A DNA stretch of 64,000 bases, taken from positions 434,001-498,000 of the forward strand of contig NZ_CP094516.1 of assembly GCF_029909975.1 (NCBI RefSeq), given 5' to 3'. Of the stretch, positions 40,799 to 49,141 are shown piece after piece. The notes under the pieces are model-generated. The model did no database searches. It worked only from the letters and a program-made list of their open reading frames with translations, and was not told the DNA's origin. The position numbers and the translations under genes are program-made. The DNA is from Bradyrhizobium sp. ISRA430. Lineage in GTDB: Bacteria > Pseudomonadota > Alphaproteobacteria > Rhizobiales > Xanthobacteraceae. Position 1 is the stretch's first letter, and the number at the start of each line of letters is the position of its first letter.

Positions 40799-41677
40799 TC
40801 ATGGCCTGGCCCTCTTCTTGTTTTGTTTACGTGCTTCGATCGACGGCTCCGCAGCGTTGACAATCGCACGGATGTTGTCGGCAAGGGCGGCGATCCGCGG
40901 ACCGATCTCGCCCTCCAACTGGCCGGGCTGAAGCCGGAACGCGGGGATGCCGCAGTTGATGGAGAAGGACTGTTTCAGCTCGCGCGCATGAAACAGCGGC
41001 GCGGCGACGGCATGGATCGAGGCGATGTACTCGCCCCAGCAGGCGCAGAAGCCGCGGCTTGCGCATTGCGCGAGGCCCGCGCGGTAAGTGTCGCGGAACG
41101 CCGACCACAGCTCGGCGTCTTCGTTCTTGATACGCTCTTCCAGGAATGCGGCGTCGGCCGGCGGCAAGGTCGCCGCCGCGGCGCGGCCCATTGCCGTCAT
41201 CACCACGGAAATCGGCATGCCGATGTCGGGGACGTGCGGTCCGACATCGCCTGAGCGCGCAGTCTCGACATAGATCATGGAGGTGCCGTCGAGCAGGCCG
41301 ATCGACACGGTGCCGCGGACGCTTTGCGCGAGCTCCTGCATCATCGGGCGCGCGACCTGGCGGAATTGCATATCGGCCAGCAGCGGATGCGCCATCCGCA
41401 AGGCGCGCGCACCGACGCGGTATTTCGCGCGCTCGGCGTCGTAGCGGAGATAGCCGAGCTCGGCGAGCGTGTGGGTGAGGCGCGCGACAGTCGGCCGCGG
41501 AATGCCGGTCAGTGTCGACAGCTCCATGTTGCCGAGCAGCGTCGTTCCAGCCTTGAACGCCTCGAGCACCACGAGACCCTTTGCAAGAGTCGTGGCGAAA
41601 GCTGCGTCATCGGCACTCTCGGCCAGCACTGCGGCGGCGGATGAGCAGGTCTGTTTGGACCTGAGAGTTCGAGCCAT
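40799..41677 (-). CDS. IclR-family transcriptional regulator
   Basis: A 292-residue IclR protein. The N-terminal winged helix (about 30-90: LVVLEAFKAGTTLLGNMELSTLTGIPRPTVARL) is followed by an effector-binding GAF-like domain (about 105-275: SVRGTVSIGLLDGTSMIYVETA, then MGRAAAATLPP). It is upstream of and likely co-transcribed with the Bug binding protein; it probably represses or activates that gene in response to a carboxylic acid. A palindrome in the divergent intergenic region (41739-41753) is a candidate binding site. Confidence 0.92.
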   Translation of the reverse strand: MARTLRSKQTCSSAAAVLAESADDAAFATTLAKGLVVLEAFKAGTTLLGNMELSTLTGIPRPTVARLTHTLAELGYLRYDAERAKYRVGARALRMAHPLLADMQFRQVARPMMQELAQSVRGTVSIGLLDGTSMIYVETARSGDVGPHVPDIGMPISVVMTAMGRAAAATLPPADAAFLEERIKNEDAELWSAFRDTYRAGLAQCASRGFCACWGEYIASIHAVAAPLFHARELKQSFSINCGIPAFRLQPGQLEGEIGPRIAALADNIRAIVNAAEPSIEARKQNKKRARP

Positions 41678-41738
41678 ATGGAATTAATGAACCCGCCAGG
41701 CCGATCTGTCCAATAATTTCGCCAATCAGCCAAAAATT

Positions 41739-41753
41739 GTCCAACATGTGGAC
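41739..41753. promoter_or_regulatory. GTCCA-N5-TGGAC palindrome, candidate IclR operator
   Basis: Perfect 5-bp arms with a 5-bp spacer (15 bp total) lie 62 bp before the IclR start (41677) in the gap to the divergent membrane protein gene at 41890. A related half-site TGTCCAA lies at about 41707. IclR operators are often short palindromes of this size. The assignment is by position only. Confidence 0.45.
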
Positions 41754-41889
41754 GAACTTTCGCGACCGCCGCAGGCCGGGGAGACGGCCGCAAAGCAACG
41801 TCAACGCACAGATATTTGTCGTGATTCCATGACGTCCTGTGACAGGATTGTTACGACGATATGTCAAATCGATAACAGCGGAGCGGTTC

Positions 41890-42726
41890 ATGCTGCAGTG
41901 GCAGGCGCGGTCAAATCCCCTCGCGTGGTGGTGGGGGGCCCTGACGCTGGTGAGTGCCGCCAACATCCTCGTCTGGTTCATGCTGTACCGCGAGTTCTAC
42001 CCGACGCCTTCGGCCAGCGTGGGCGGCGGCTCCGACATCGGGCTGATGTTCCTGCTCTGCGCAGCCTATGTGTTCGGCTGCGCCTTCCGCTCCGTGCTGC
42101 CGCGCGCCGACGTGCAGCGGATCTGTTTGTTCGACACCTGGCTGTCGAGCGTCTTCGTCGGCCGCTCGGTCGCAACCGTCGCAGAGGTCTGTTTCGCCGC
42201 GCAATGGGCCATCATTCTGCACCAGCTCGGCGGCATGGCGGGCGCACAGACGACCATCAACATCGCGCTCGTGATCGTGCCTGTGATCATCATTGCGGAG
42301 TGTTTCTCCTGGTACGCGGTGCTGACCACCAACTATCTCTTCAACGCCATCGAGAACTCGCTATGGGCGGTGACCTTCTTCCTGGCCGGAATCGCGCTGT
42401 GCCGCTTGATGCCAGAGTTTCAGGGCCCGGTGCGCTGGGCGCTGATCGCCGGCATCGTCGGCATCGCGTGCTTCCTCGCCTTCCTCGTCACCGTCGACGT
42501 GCCGATGTATCTCAGCCGTTGGCGGGCAGGGCATGCCGAGGGCAACAAGTTCCTCGGCTTCCTCGAGGGCCTGCATGACGTCAGCACGCGCTGGGTGGTG
42601 ACCCACGACATCGCGCACTGGAAGGGTGAGCTTGCCTGGATGGCGCTGTATTTCAGCGCCGCGGTGTGGTCGAGCCTTGCGCTCTGCGCACTCTATGCGA
42701 TGGAAATCACGCGCTATCTCGCCTGA
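41890..42726 (+). CDS. Polytopic membrane protein, unknown function
   Basis: A 278-residue hydrophobic protein with seven probable transmembrane helices (starts GALTLVSAANILVWFMLYREF; later WAIILHQLGGMAG, IALVIVPVIIIAECFSWYAVL). Helix His residues (HQLGG, HDVSTRWVVTHDIAHW) are notable and could bind metal. No family name is recognised; similar proteins appear as hypothetical membrane proteins in Bradyrhizobium. ATG 41890 follows CGGAGCGG. It converges with the ABC binding-protein gene. Confidence 0.82.
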   Translation: MLQWQARSNPLAWWWGALTLVSAANILVWFMLYREFYPTPSASVGGGSDIGLMFLLCAAYVFGCAFRSVLPRADVQRICLFDTWLSSVFVGRSVATVAEVCFAAQWAIILHQLGGMAGAQTTINIALVIVPVIIIAECFSWYAVLTTNYLFNAIENSLWAVTFFLAGIALCRLMPEFQGPVRWALIAGIVGIACFLAFLVTVDVPMYLSRWRAGHAEGNKFLGFLEGLHDVSTRWVVTHDIAHWKGELAWMALYFSAAVWSSLALCALYAMEITRYLA

Positions 42727-42731
42727 TCGGC

Positions 42732-43943
42732 TTACTTGCCGACCAGGCTGCACTTGCTGCGGTCGAGCGGGCGGAAGGCCTGGTCGGGCGGGATCGTCGC
42801 GACCAGCTTGACGAAGTCCCAGGGGCCCTTGGATTCCTCGGGCGTCTTGACCTGCACCAGATAGAGATCATGGACCATGCGTTGGTCCTCGTGGATGCGG
42901 CCATTGGTGGTGTAGGCATCCGACACCGGCGTTGCCTTCATCTTCGCCATCACGGTCGCGCTGTCGTCGGAATCGCTGTCCTTCACGGCTTGCAGATAAT
43001 GGCGCACCGCGGAATAGACGCCGGCCTGGATCTGTGACGGCATCGCCTTGCGGCGCGCATAGAACGCATCGGAGAAGCGCCGGGCGGCGGGCGAGACATC
43101 CTCGAAGAACGAGGTGACGATGAGGTCGCCGCGGGTCGCCTTCAACCCAACCGACTCGATGTCGACGTTCTGGAACGACATCGGCACGATCTTCATGCCT
43201 TGCGCGGCAAGCCCGAATTCTTCCGCTTGCTTGATCGCGGTGGCGTTGTCGCCGGCGACGTTGATCGCGAGAATCTTTGCGCCCGACGACTGCGCCCGGA
43301 GCAGGAACGAGCTGTAGTCGGGCGTGCCGAGCTGCGCCCTGACGCTGCCGGCGACCTTGCCGCCGAGCTCGGTGATGCGAGCGCGCGCGGTCGCCTCGAT
43401 CGAGTGGCCGAAGGCGTAGTCGCCGGTGATGAAGAACCACGGCTCCTTGCTGGTCTGCATGATGCCGGAGACCACGGCGGTCGCGGTGGAATAGGCGTCC
43501 TGGGTCCACTGCACGCTGGTCGGCGTGCAGGCTTCATCGGTGAGCTGGTTGGCGCCGGCGCCCGAGACGAGGAAGATCCTGCCATTGCCGCGCACCAGCT
43601 CCTGCACGGCGAGCGCCGCCCCCGAACTGCCGCCGTCGGCGATCGCCTGAACGCCGTCGTTGAACCACTTTCGTGCGAGGGACGATGCGAGGTCAGGCTT
43701 GTTCTGGTGGTCGGCCTGCAAAATCTCGATCGGCTTGCCGTTGATCTTGCCGCCGAACTCTTCCGCCGCCATCCGCGCCGCCTCGACCGAGCCAGGGCCC
43801 ATTGCGGTCGCGAATACGCCGTTCATGTCGGTGAGGACGCCGACGCGGATCGCGTCGCCCTTGATCTCGGCGCGGGCCGCGGAACCGGCGAGCGCGAGCG
43901 CGACCAGCAGGGTGGCGGCGGATGTCATGCGGATTGTGCCCAT
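42732..43943 (-). CDS. ABC transporter periplasmic binding protein, branched-chain amino acid (LivJ) type
   Basis: A 403-residue exported type I periplasmic binding protein (signal peptide about 1-25, ending ARA; then IKGDAIRVGVLTDMNGVFA and GPGSVEAARMAAEEFGG). This group takes up branched-chain amino acids, amides or aromatic acids. No permease or ATPase genes are adjacent. It is first downstream of the FAH gene in a cluster of aromatic-ring genes, so an aromatic acid is a reasonable ligand (inference). Confidence 0.92.
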   Translation of the reverse strand: MGTIRMTSAATLLVALALAGSAARAEIKGDAIRVGVLTDMNGVFATAMGPGSVEAARMAAEEFGGKINGKPIEILQADHQNKPDLASSLARKWFNDGVQAIADGGSSGAALAVQELVRGNGRIFLVSGAGANQLTDEACTPTSVQWTQDAYSTATAVVSGIMQTSKEPWFFITGDYAFGHSIEATARARITELGGKVAGSVRAQLGTPDYSSFLLRAQSSGAKILAINVAGDNATAIKQAEEFGLAAQGMKIVPMSFQNVDIESVGLKATRGDLIVTSFFEDVSPAARRFSDAFYARRKAMPSQIQAGVYSAVRHYLQAVKDSDSDDSATVMAKMKATPVSDAYTTNGRIHEDQRMVHDLYLVQVKTPEESKGPWDFVKLVATIPPDQAFRPLDRSKCSLVGK

Positions 43944-43988
43944 GTCGTTTCCTGATTTTGTCGTCCGTTGATTGATCGGCGTCGGTGG

Positions 43989-44845
43989 TCAGGCCGTCTC
44001 GGCGATGACCCTGTTGCGCAAGATCCCGATGCCGGAGATCTCGACCTCGACGGTGTCGCCGGGGCGCATCCACAGCGGCGGCGTACGCTTGGCGCCAACG
44101 CCGCCGGGCGTACCCGTGACGATGACGTCGCCGGGGACGAGCGGGCAGATCGTCGAGATGTAGGCGATCAGCTCCGGTATCGCCGTGATCAGAAGATCGG
44201 TGGTTGCGTTCTGCACGACGATGCCATTGAGCCGCGTCTGCAAAGAGAGTTTTGACGGATCGGGGATTTCGTCCGTTGTCACCAGCCACGGGCCAAAGCT
44301 GCCGCTTTCTGCGAAGGTCTTGCCGGAGAGGAACTGGCTGGTGTGCCGCTGCCAGTCGCGGATGCTGCCTTCGTTGTAGCAGGCATAGCCGGCGACGTGG
44401 TCGAGCGCACGGCTTGCCGGGATGCGGCGGCCTTCCTTGCCGATGACGAGCGCGAGCTCGCCTCATAGTCGAAATCGTCGCTGACATCAGGCTTCACGAT
44501 CGATTGGAGATGTCCGACCTGGCTGCAGGCGAAGCGGGCAAACAACGCCGGCTTCTCGGTGACGCTGCGGCCGGTCTCGGCGACGTGGTCGCGATAGTTC
44601 AGGCCGACGCAGATGATCTTGCCGGGATCGGGGATGACGGGCGCAAAGGTGATCTTGTCGAGCGGATGATCGGGCGCCACCGACGCGGCGAGCTTTGCCG
44701 CGTCCGCAAGCCGGCCCGTTTCGAGCAGCCGGCGCAGCGTCGTGCAGCCGTCGGCGGCCATGCGCGCACCGAGATCGACGACGCCGTCGTCCTTGACGGC
44801 TCCGAAGGAGGTGCGGCCGTCGGCGATGAATGAGAGCAGTTTCAT
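43989..44845 (-). pseudogene. Frameshifted fumarylacetoacetate hydrolase (FAH)-family gene
   Basis: The N-terminal half (residues 1-127 from ATG 44845: MKLLSFIADGRTSFGAV, then ICVGLNYRDHVAETGR and DFDYE) and C-terminal half (43989-44282 and upstream frame: ELALVIGKEGR..., PGDVIVTGTPGGVGAKRTPP) are both conserved but in different frames. The break is at about 44461-44463: the minus strand reads GAGGCGAG where GAGGGCGAG would continue the frame, so one G is missing. Repaired, the protein is about 285 residues and a typical FAH-type hydrolase/isomerase. It could be a real pseudogene or an assembly error. Confidence 0.85.
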
Positions 44846-44869
44846 GAGATGTCCTTGAGAGAGGTTCGG

Positions 44870-46384
44870 TCAGGCCGCGGACGGCACATGGGTTGGAGGG
44901 ATGATTGCGGCTATGAGCAGGTCGAGCTCGGCATCGTTGCGGGCTGTGCCCTGAACATAGCGATCGGGGCGAACGAGCGCGGCGGTGATGCCGTGCTCGT
45001 GGAGCCAGCGTCCGACGCCCTCGGCATCATCGCCGGAGAGAATCGCGATGCCCGCTTGCGATAGCCCGCTGCGAAGACGGGATGAGAGCGCGGCGGCGCT
45101 CTCGACCAGAACAACGTGGGCGTAACCGATCCGATCGTCGCTACGGCTGCCGTCGTTCAACGCGAACTGCGGCGCAAGCTGTCCGACCAATGGTAGATCG
45201 TTGAGAGTGAGTCCGGGGCCGAGCAGCGGCTTTTTCACCTCGAGCTTCACTGGCGCGTTCTCGCGCGCTTCGCCGGCGGCGAGGCCCGCTTCGATCGCCT
45301 TGGTGTTGATGACGCCGCCGAGGCGAATGGCAAGCTCTATGAACTCGCGCACGTGAGGCAGGCGCTCGCTTTGATACGTGTCGAGCAAAGCGGCGCCGGC
45401 GCGGCCGCGCAGGATGGCACCGAGCTTCCACGCAAGGTTCGCGGCATCGCGGATACCGGCGCACATGCCTTGTCCGAGGAACGGCGGGGTCTGGTGCGCA
45501 GAGTCGCCAGCGAGCAAGAGCCGTCCGCTCCGCCATTGCTGCGCGATGGTGGAGTGAAAGGTGTAGACCGCGGCACGCTCGATCTCGGCGTCGCCGGGTG
45601 CGATCCAGCGCGACAAGAGCTTCCAGACCATTGCCGGCTGTGCGACCTCTTGGGAGTCTTCGTCGGGACGGACCGTGATCTCCCAGCGCCGTCGTGTACC
45701 GGTGCCGCGGACATAGGTTGCGGGACGGCGCGGATCGCAATGCTGGATGCTGTAGTCGCCGAGGTCGTCGCGGTTGCGCTTGAGCAGGACGTCGACGACG
45801 AGCCAGCGCTCGTGAAAGCCGAGATCATCCATGCCGGACCCGATGAAGCGGCGCACCAGCGAGCGCGCGCCGTCGCAGCCGACGACGTAGCCGGCGCGGA
45901 TTTCGCTGAGCTTGCCGTTGGAGAGATCTTCATAGCGGACGCGTACGCCGCGTTCGTCCTGATCCAGCGCGAACACGTCGCAGCGGTTGCGCAAGGTGAC
46001 GTGCGGCCAGCGGTTCAGGCCGCCGATCAGCACGTCCTCCAGGTCAGGCTGGTGGAAACGGTAGCTGAGATTCCAGCCCATCGGCGTCGGCGTTTGCGGA
46101 CGCGACCAGTCCAGAAGCATCCGGCCGTCGGCGTCGAGGAAGCGCATGCCGGGGCTGAGGATGACATGCGGCAGAATGGCGTCGGCGAGGCCGATGGTCT
46201 GGAACACGCGCATGCATTCGTCGTCGAAATGCACCGCGCGCGGCAAATGGTAAGTCCGCGCCTCGCGCTCCAGCACCAGCGTCCGCACGCCGCAGAGGCC
46301 GAGCAGGTTGGCGAGCGTCGCGCCGACCGGGCCGCGGCCGACGATCACGACGTCGAAGTGTTTGGGGGCGGATCTATCTTGCAT
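44870..46384 (-). CDS. FAD-dependent aromatic hydroxylase, MhpA-like
   Basis: A 504-residue class A flavoprotein monooxygenase. FAD-binding GRGPVG (16-21) in DVVIVGRGPVGATLANLLG, the DG-type motif (VVGCDGARSLVRRFIG) and the GD motif LLLAGDSAHQTPPFLGQGMCAGIRDAANLAWKL are all present. It is most similar in architecture to 3-(3-hydroxyphenyl)propionate hydroxylase. It should ortho-hydroxylate a phenolic substrate with NAD(P)H and O2. Neighbours (FAH hydrolase, MhpR-like IclR, type I extradiol dioxygenase) support an aromatic meta-cleavage path. Substrate is inferred, not proven. Confidence 0.9.
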   Translation of the reverse strand: MQDRSAPKHFDVVIVGRGPVGATLANLLGLCGVRTLVLEREARTYHLPRAVHFDDECMRVFQTIGLADAILPHVILSPGMRFLDADGRMLLDWSRPQTPTPMGWNLSYRFHQPDLEDVLIGGLNRWPHVTLRNRCDVFALDQDERGVRVRYEDLSNGKLSEIRAGYVVGCDGARSLVRRFIGSGMDDLGFHERWLVVDVLLKRNRDDLGDYSIQHCDPRRPATYVRGTGTRRRWEITVRPDEDSQEVAQPAMVWKLLSRWIAPGDAEIERAAVYTFHSTIAQQWRSGRLLLAGDSAHQTPPFLGQGMCAGIRDAANLAWKLGAILRGRAGAALLDTYQSERLPHVREFIELAIRLGGVINTKAIEAGLAAGEARENAPVKLEVKKPLLGPGLTLNDLPLVGQLAPQFALNDGSRSDDRIGYAHVVLVESAAALSSRLRSGLSQAGIAILSGDDAEGVGRWLHEHGITAALVRPDRYVQGTARNDAELDLLIAAIIPPTHVPSAA

Positions 46385-46534
46385 GGGGCTATCTCTTCCC
46401 CAAGTTATGCCCCCGCTTCAACGCCACCGCGCCAAGTGTCCGCCCTGCGGACGGATGCCTGGCACTCGTCAAGCCTGGCATGACGGTGCGGAGGAGTCCG
46501 CGCGAGAGCGACGACATATGGCTTTGGGTGAGGT

Positions 46535-47326
46535 CTAAACCCCGACCGGAATCGCGGACGCCGTCTCCTGAAGCTGCGTCGCGAACTGCGCGATTGCCTC
46601 GTCGATCCCGAGCGCCGAGCGGATCCAGATGATGGAGATGCAGCCAAGCACCGCGCCGCTGCGGACGATGGGAACGGCGATCGAGGCAGTCTTGGGATTG
46701 TATTCGCCTTCGCTGCGGATGGCGTAGCCGCGCGCCCGGGTCTCGGCGATCATGCGGTTGAAGCGAACGGACTCGAGGAAGGGGCGGTCGTCGACCTCGT
46801 CGATTCGGCGCAGATGATTGACGATCAGGTCGCGCTCGCGCGCGGGGCAGGCGGCGAGATAGGCGCGCCCCGCAGAGGTGCGCAACATCGGCAGGCGCTT
46901 GCCGATCATGCCGCGATCGATCGAGAGCGGGCTGCGGGAATGGGTGGTCTCCTGTACCACCATCGCCGCGTTCTCGTAGGTGGAGAGGTCGACTGGCCAG
47001 ACCAGGGCCTTGCTGAGCTCGGCGAGAAAAGGCGCCGCCGCCTGGCAGATCACCACGCCGGGGTCGTAGCCGTCGCCGAGGCTGAGGGCGCGGCGGGTGA
47101 CGCGAAAGCGGTCGTCGCTGGCGCTACGCGCGACATAGCCGAGCTCCTCCAGCGTTTCGAGCAAGCGGTAGACGGTGGGGCGAGGCAGGTCGAGCGCGCG
47201 CGCGACGTCGCCGGCGCGGATGCCGCCGGAGCGGTTGACCTCGTGCAGCACGTCCAGTCCGCGCTTGAAGGCGCGGACGCCCTCCGACTGCCGTGGCCGG
47301 TCCGGCCGCGTCCGCTCCTTGGACAC
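46535..47326 (-). CDS. IclR-family regulator, MhpR-like
   Basis: A 263-residue IclR regulator. The wHTH is at about 18-80 (AFKRGLDVLHEVNRSGGIRAGDVARALDLPRPTVYRLLETL); the effector domain carries VWPVDLSTYENAAMVVQETTHS and RGMIGKRLPMLRTSAGRAYLA, closely matching the corresponding blocks of E. coli MhpR. It is therefore the probable activator of the neighbouring hydroxylase, FAH and extradiol genes. It is divergent from the dioxygenase gene (149-bp gap). An inverted repeat CGCTTCGC (47348-47355) / GCGAAGCG (47380-47387) lies between them. Confidence 0.88.
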   Translation of the reverse strand: MSKERTRPDRPRQSEGVRAFKRGLDVLHEVNRSGGIRAGDVARALDLPRPTVYRLLETLEELGYVARSASDDRFRVTRRALSLGDGYDPGVVICQAAAPFLAELSKALVWPVDLSTYENAAMVVQETTHSRSPLSIDRGMIGKRLPMLRTSAGRAYLAACPARERDLIVNHLRRIDEVDDRPFLESVRFNRMIAETRARGYAIRSEGEYNPKTASIAVPIVRSGAVLGCISIIWIRSALGIDEAIAQFATQLQETASAIPVGV

Positions 47327-47474
47327 TTCGAATTTCCTTCCTTGTGCCGCTTCGCCCCGCGACTATCGTCCTTGCGAATGCGAAGCGATGACCGGGACGC
47401 CACCGTAGGATCGCGCGCGGCCGGTATCAAGTTCGTCGCAATGCGGCGAACGCGAGACGATCGGGAGGACGTCG

Positions 47475-48458
47475 ATGGAAATCACCGCGCTCGGCTATAT
47501 CGGGATCAGTTCATCGGAGCTCGACCAGTGGAGCCGAATGGCGACCGGCTTGCTCGGCATGCAGCAGATCGACCGCGGCGGCAAGATGCGCGCCTTCCGC
47601 ATGGACGATCGCAAGCAGCGGCTGATCGTCGATGGTAGCAGCGATGCTGGCCTGGCGATGATGGGCTGGGAGGTTCCGTCCACCGCCGAGCTCGACCGGC
47701 TCGCCGACCGCCTCGAAAGGCACGGCGTGAAGGTGACGCGCGGATCGCGCGCGCTCGCGGACGAGCGGCACGTGACCGAGCTGATTGCGTTCGCCGATCC
47801 TGCCGGCAACCGGCTCGAAGCGTTCTGCAAGCCCGAGCTTGCGACCGAGCCGTTCAAGCCGGGCCGGCCGATCTCGGGCTTCCGCACCGGCGCGCTCGGC
47901 ATGGGACACGTCGTGCTTAACGTGGAGAACGTTGAGCCGCTGTTGCCGTTCTACCGCGACGTGCTCGGCTTTCACGTCTCCGACTTCGGGCTGAAGCCCT
48001 ATGGGCTCTACTTCTTCCACGTCAACGGCCGCCACCACAGCTTTGCGATGGTGGGTTCGGGGCGGAAGGCGCTGCACCATTTCATGGTCGAGCTCGGCAG
48101 CCTCGACGATGTCGGGCAGGGCTATGATCTCGCGCAGATGGACGAGGGCCGCGTCGCCTACACGCTGGGGCGGCACACCAACGACCACATGACCTCGTTC
48201 TACGTCAACACGCCATCAGGCTTCTTCATCGAATATGGCTGGGGCGGGCGGGTCATTGATCCCGAGACCTGGCAGCCGCACGAGACCTTCGACGGCCCAT
48301 CGCTGTGGGGCCACGAGCGGCTCTACATGCCCGAAGAGCAGCGCAAGCGCCTGCGCGACATGCGATTGGATGCGGCCGCGCGCGGGGTCCGCGTGCCAGA
48401 CCCAAGCGTGCCGCCGCTGAACTGCGCGTGGCTCGACTCGGTGATCTCCCGCGAATGA
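47475..48458 (+). CDS. Type I extradiol ring-cleavage dioxygenase (VOC family, BphC-like)
   Basis: A 327-residue two-domain vicinal-oxygen-chelate protein (duplicated domains about 1-130 and 140-300). The active C-terminal half has the three metal ligands: His in GHVVLNV (about 147), His in RHTNDHMTSFYV (about 215), Glu in FFIEYGWGG (about 256). This is the 2,3-dihydroxybiphenyl/catechol 2,3-dioxygenase (Fe(II)) type, cleaving beside the catechol hydroxyls. It is divergent from the MhpR-like regulator and should use the product of the MhpA-like hydroxylase. Confidence 0.9.
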   Translation: MEITALGYIGISSSELDQWSRMATGLLGMQQIDRGGKMRAFRMDDRKQRLIVDGSSDAGLAMMGWEVPSTAELDRLADRLERHGVKVTRGSRALADERHVTELIAFADPAGNRLEAFCKPELATEPFKPGRPISGFRTGALGMGHVVLNVENVEPLLPFYRDVLGFHVSDFGLKPYGLYFFHVNGRHHSFAMVGSGRKALHHFMVELGSLDDVGQGYDLAQMDEGRVAYTLGRHTNDHMTSFYVNTPSGFFIEYGWGGRVIDPETWQPHETFDGPSLWGHERLYMPEEQRKRLRDMRLDAAARGVRVPDPSVPPLNCAWLDSVISRE

Positions 48459-48478
48459 TCCGCCGCCGCGCGCGGCGC

Positions 48479-49141
48479 TCAGGCTTCCCCCAGGTCGGCC
48501 TGCGTCAGCAGGCCCTGGCGCAGGGCCAGCCGGACCAGCTCGATGTCCGAGGCGACGCCGAGCTTGTCCTTGATCAGGGAGTGTAGGTTCGCCACCGTCT
48601 TCGGGCTGACGTGGAGCGTTTCGGCGATCTCCTCCGTGCTCCGTTCGGCGAGCAGCAAGCGCAGCACCTCGAACTCGCGTGCGGTGAGGACGTCGGCGGC
48701 GGAGCTCTCGCCGGCAAGCCGGCTCAGCGCCAGCTCGTGGTCGATGTCGGGGCTGATGGCGATCTTGCCGGCGAGAATGTCGGTCACGGCGCGCACCAGC
48801 GTCTCGGGCGGACTGGTCTTGGTGACATAGCCCCTAGCGCCGGCGCGGATCGCCTGCACGGCAAAACCTGCGTTCTGGTGCATGGTGAAGACGAGGATGC
48901 GCGCGCCCTTGTCCCATTGCCTGATCCGCCTGATCGCTTCGATCCCGCCGATGCCGGGCATGCTCAGATCCATGATCACGAGATCCGGTTTTGCCGATTT
49001 GAACAGGCGGTAGGCCTCCGCCCCGTCGGAGGCCTCGGCCACGACGCGGAAGCCCGGCTGCTTCTGCAACACCGAGCGATAGCCTTCGCGAACGACGGCA
49101 TGATCGTCGACCAGCATGATGGCGCAGCCGGCTCCGTTCAT
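48479..49141 (-). CDS. LuxR/NarL-family response regulator
   Basis: A 220-residue response regulator. The receiver is about 1-125, with acidic pocket VDDH (11-14) and phospho-acceptor Asp58 in LVIMDLSMPG. The LuxR-type DNA-binding domain is about 150-215 (LTAREFEVLRLLLAERSTEEIAETLHVSPKTVANLH). It overlaps the sensor kinase gene by four bases (ATGA), so the pair is co-translated. Target genes are unknown; the adjacent DUF3280-like gene is one candidate. Confidence 0.95.
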   Translation of the reverse strand: MNGAGCAIMLVDDHAVVREGYRSVLQKQPGFRVVAEASDGAEAYRLFKSAKPDLVIMDLSMPGIGGIEAIRRIRQWDKGARILVFTMHQNAGFAVQAIRAGARGYVTKTSPPETLVRAVTDILAGKIAISPDIDHELALSRLAGESSAADVLTAREFEVLRLLLAERSTEEIAETLHVSPKTVANLHSLIKDKLGVASDIELVRLALRQGLLTQADLGEA

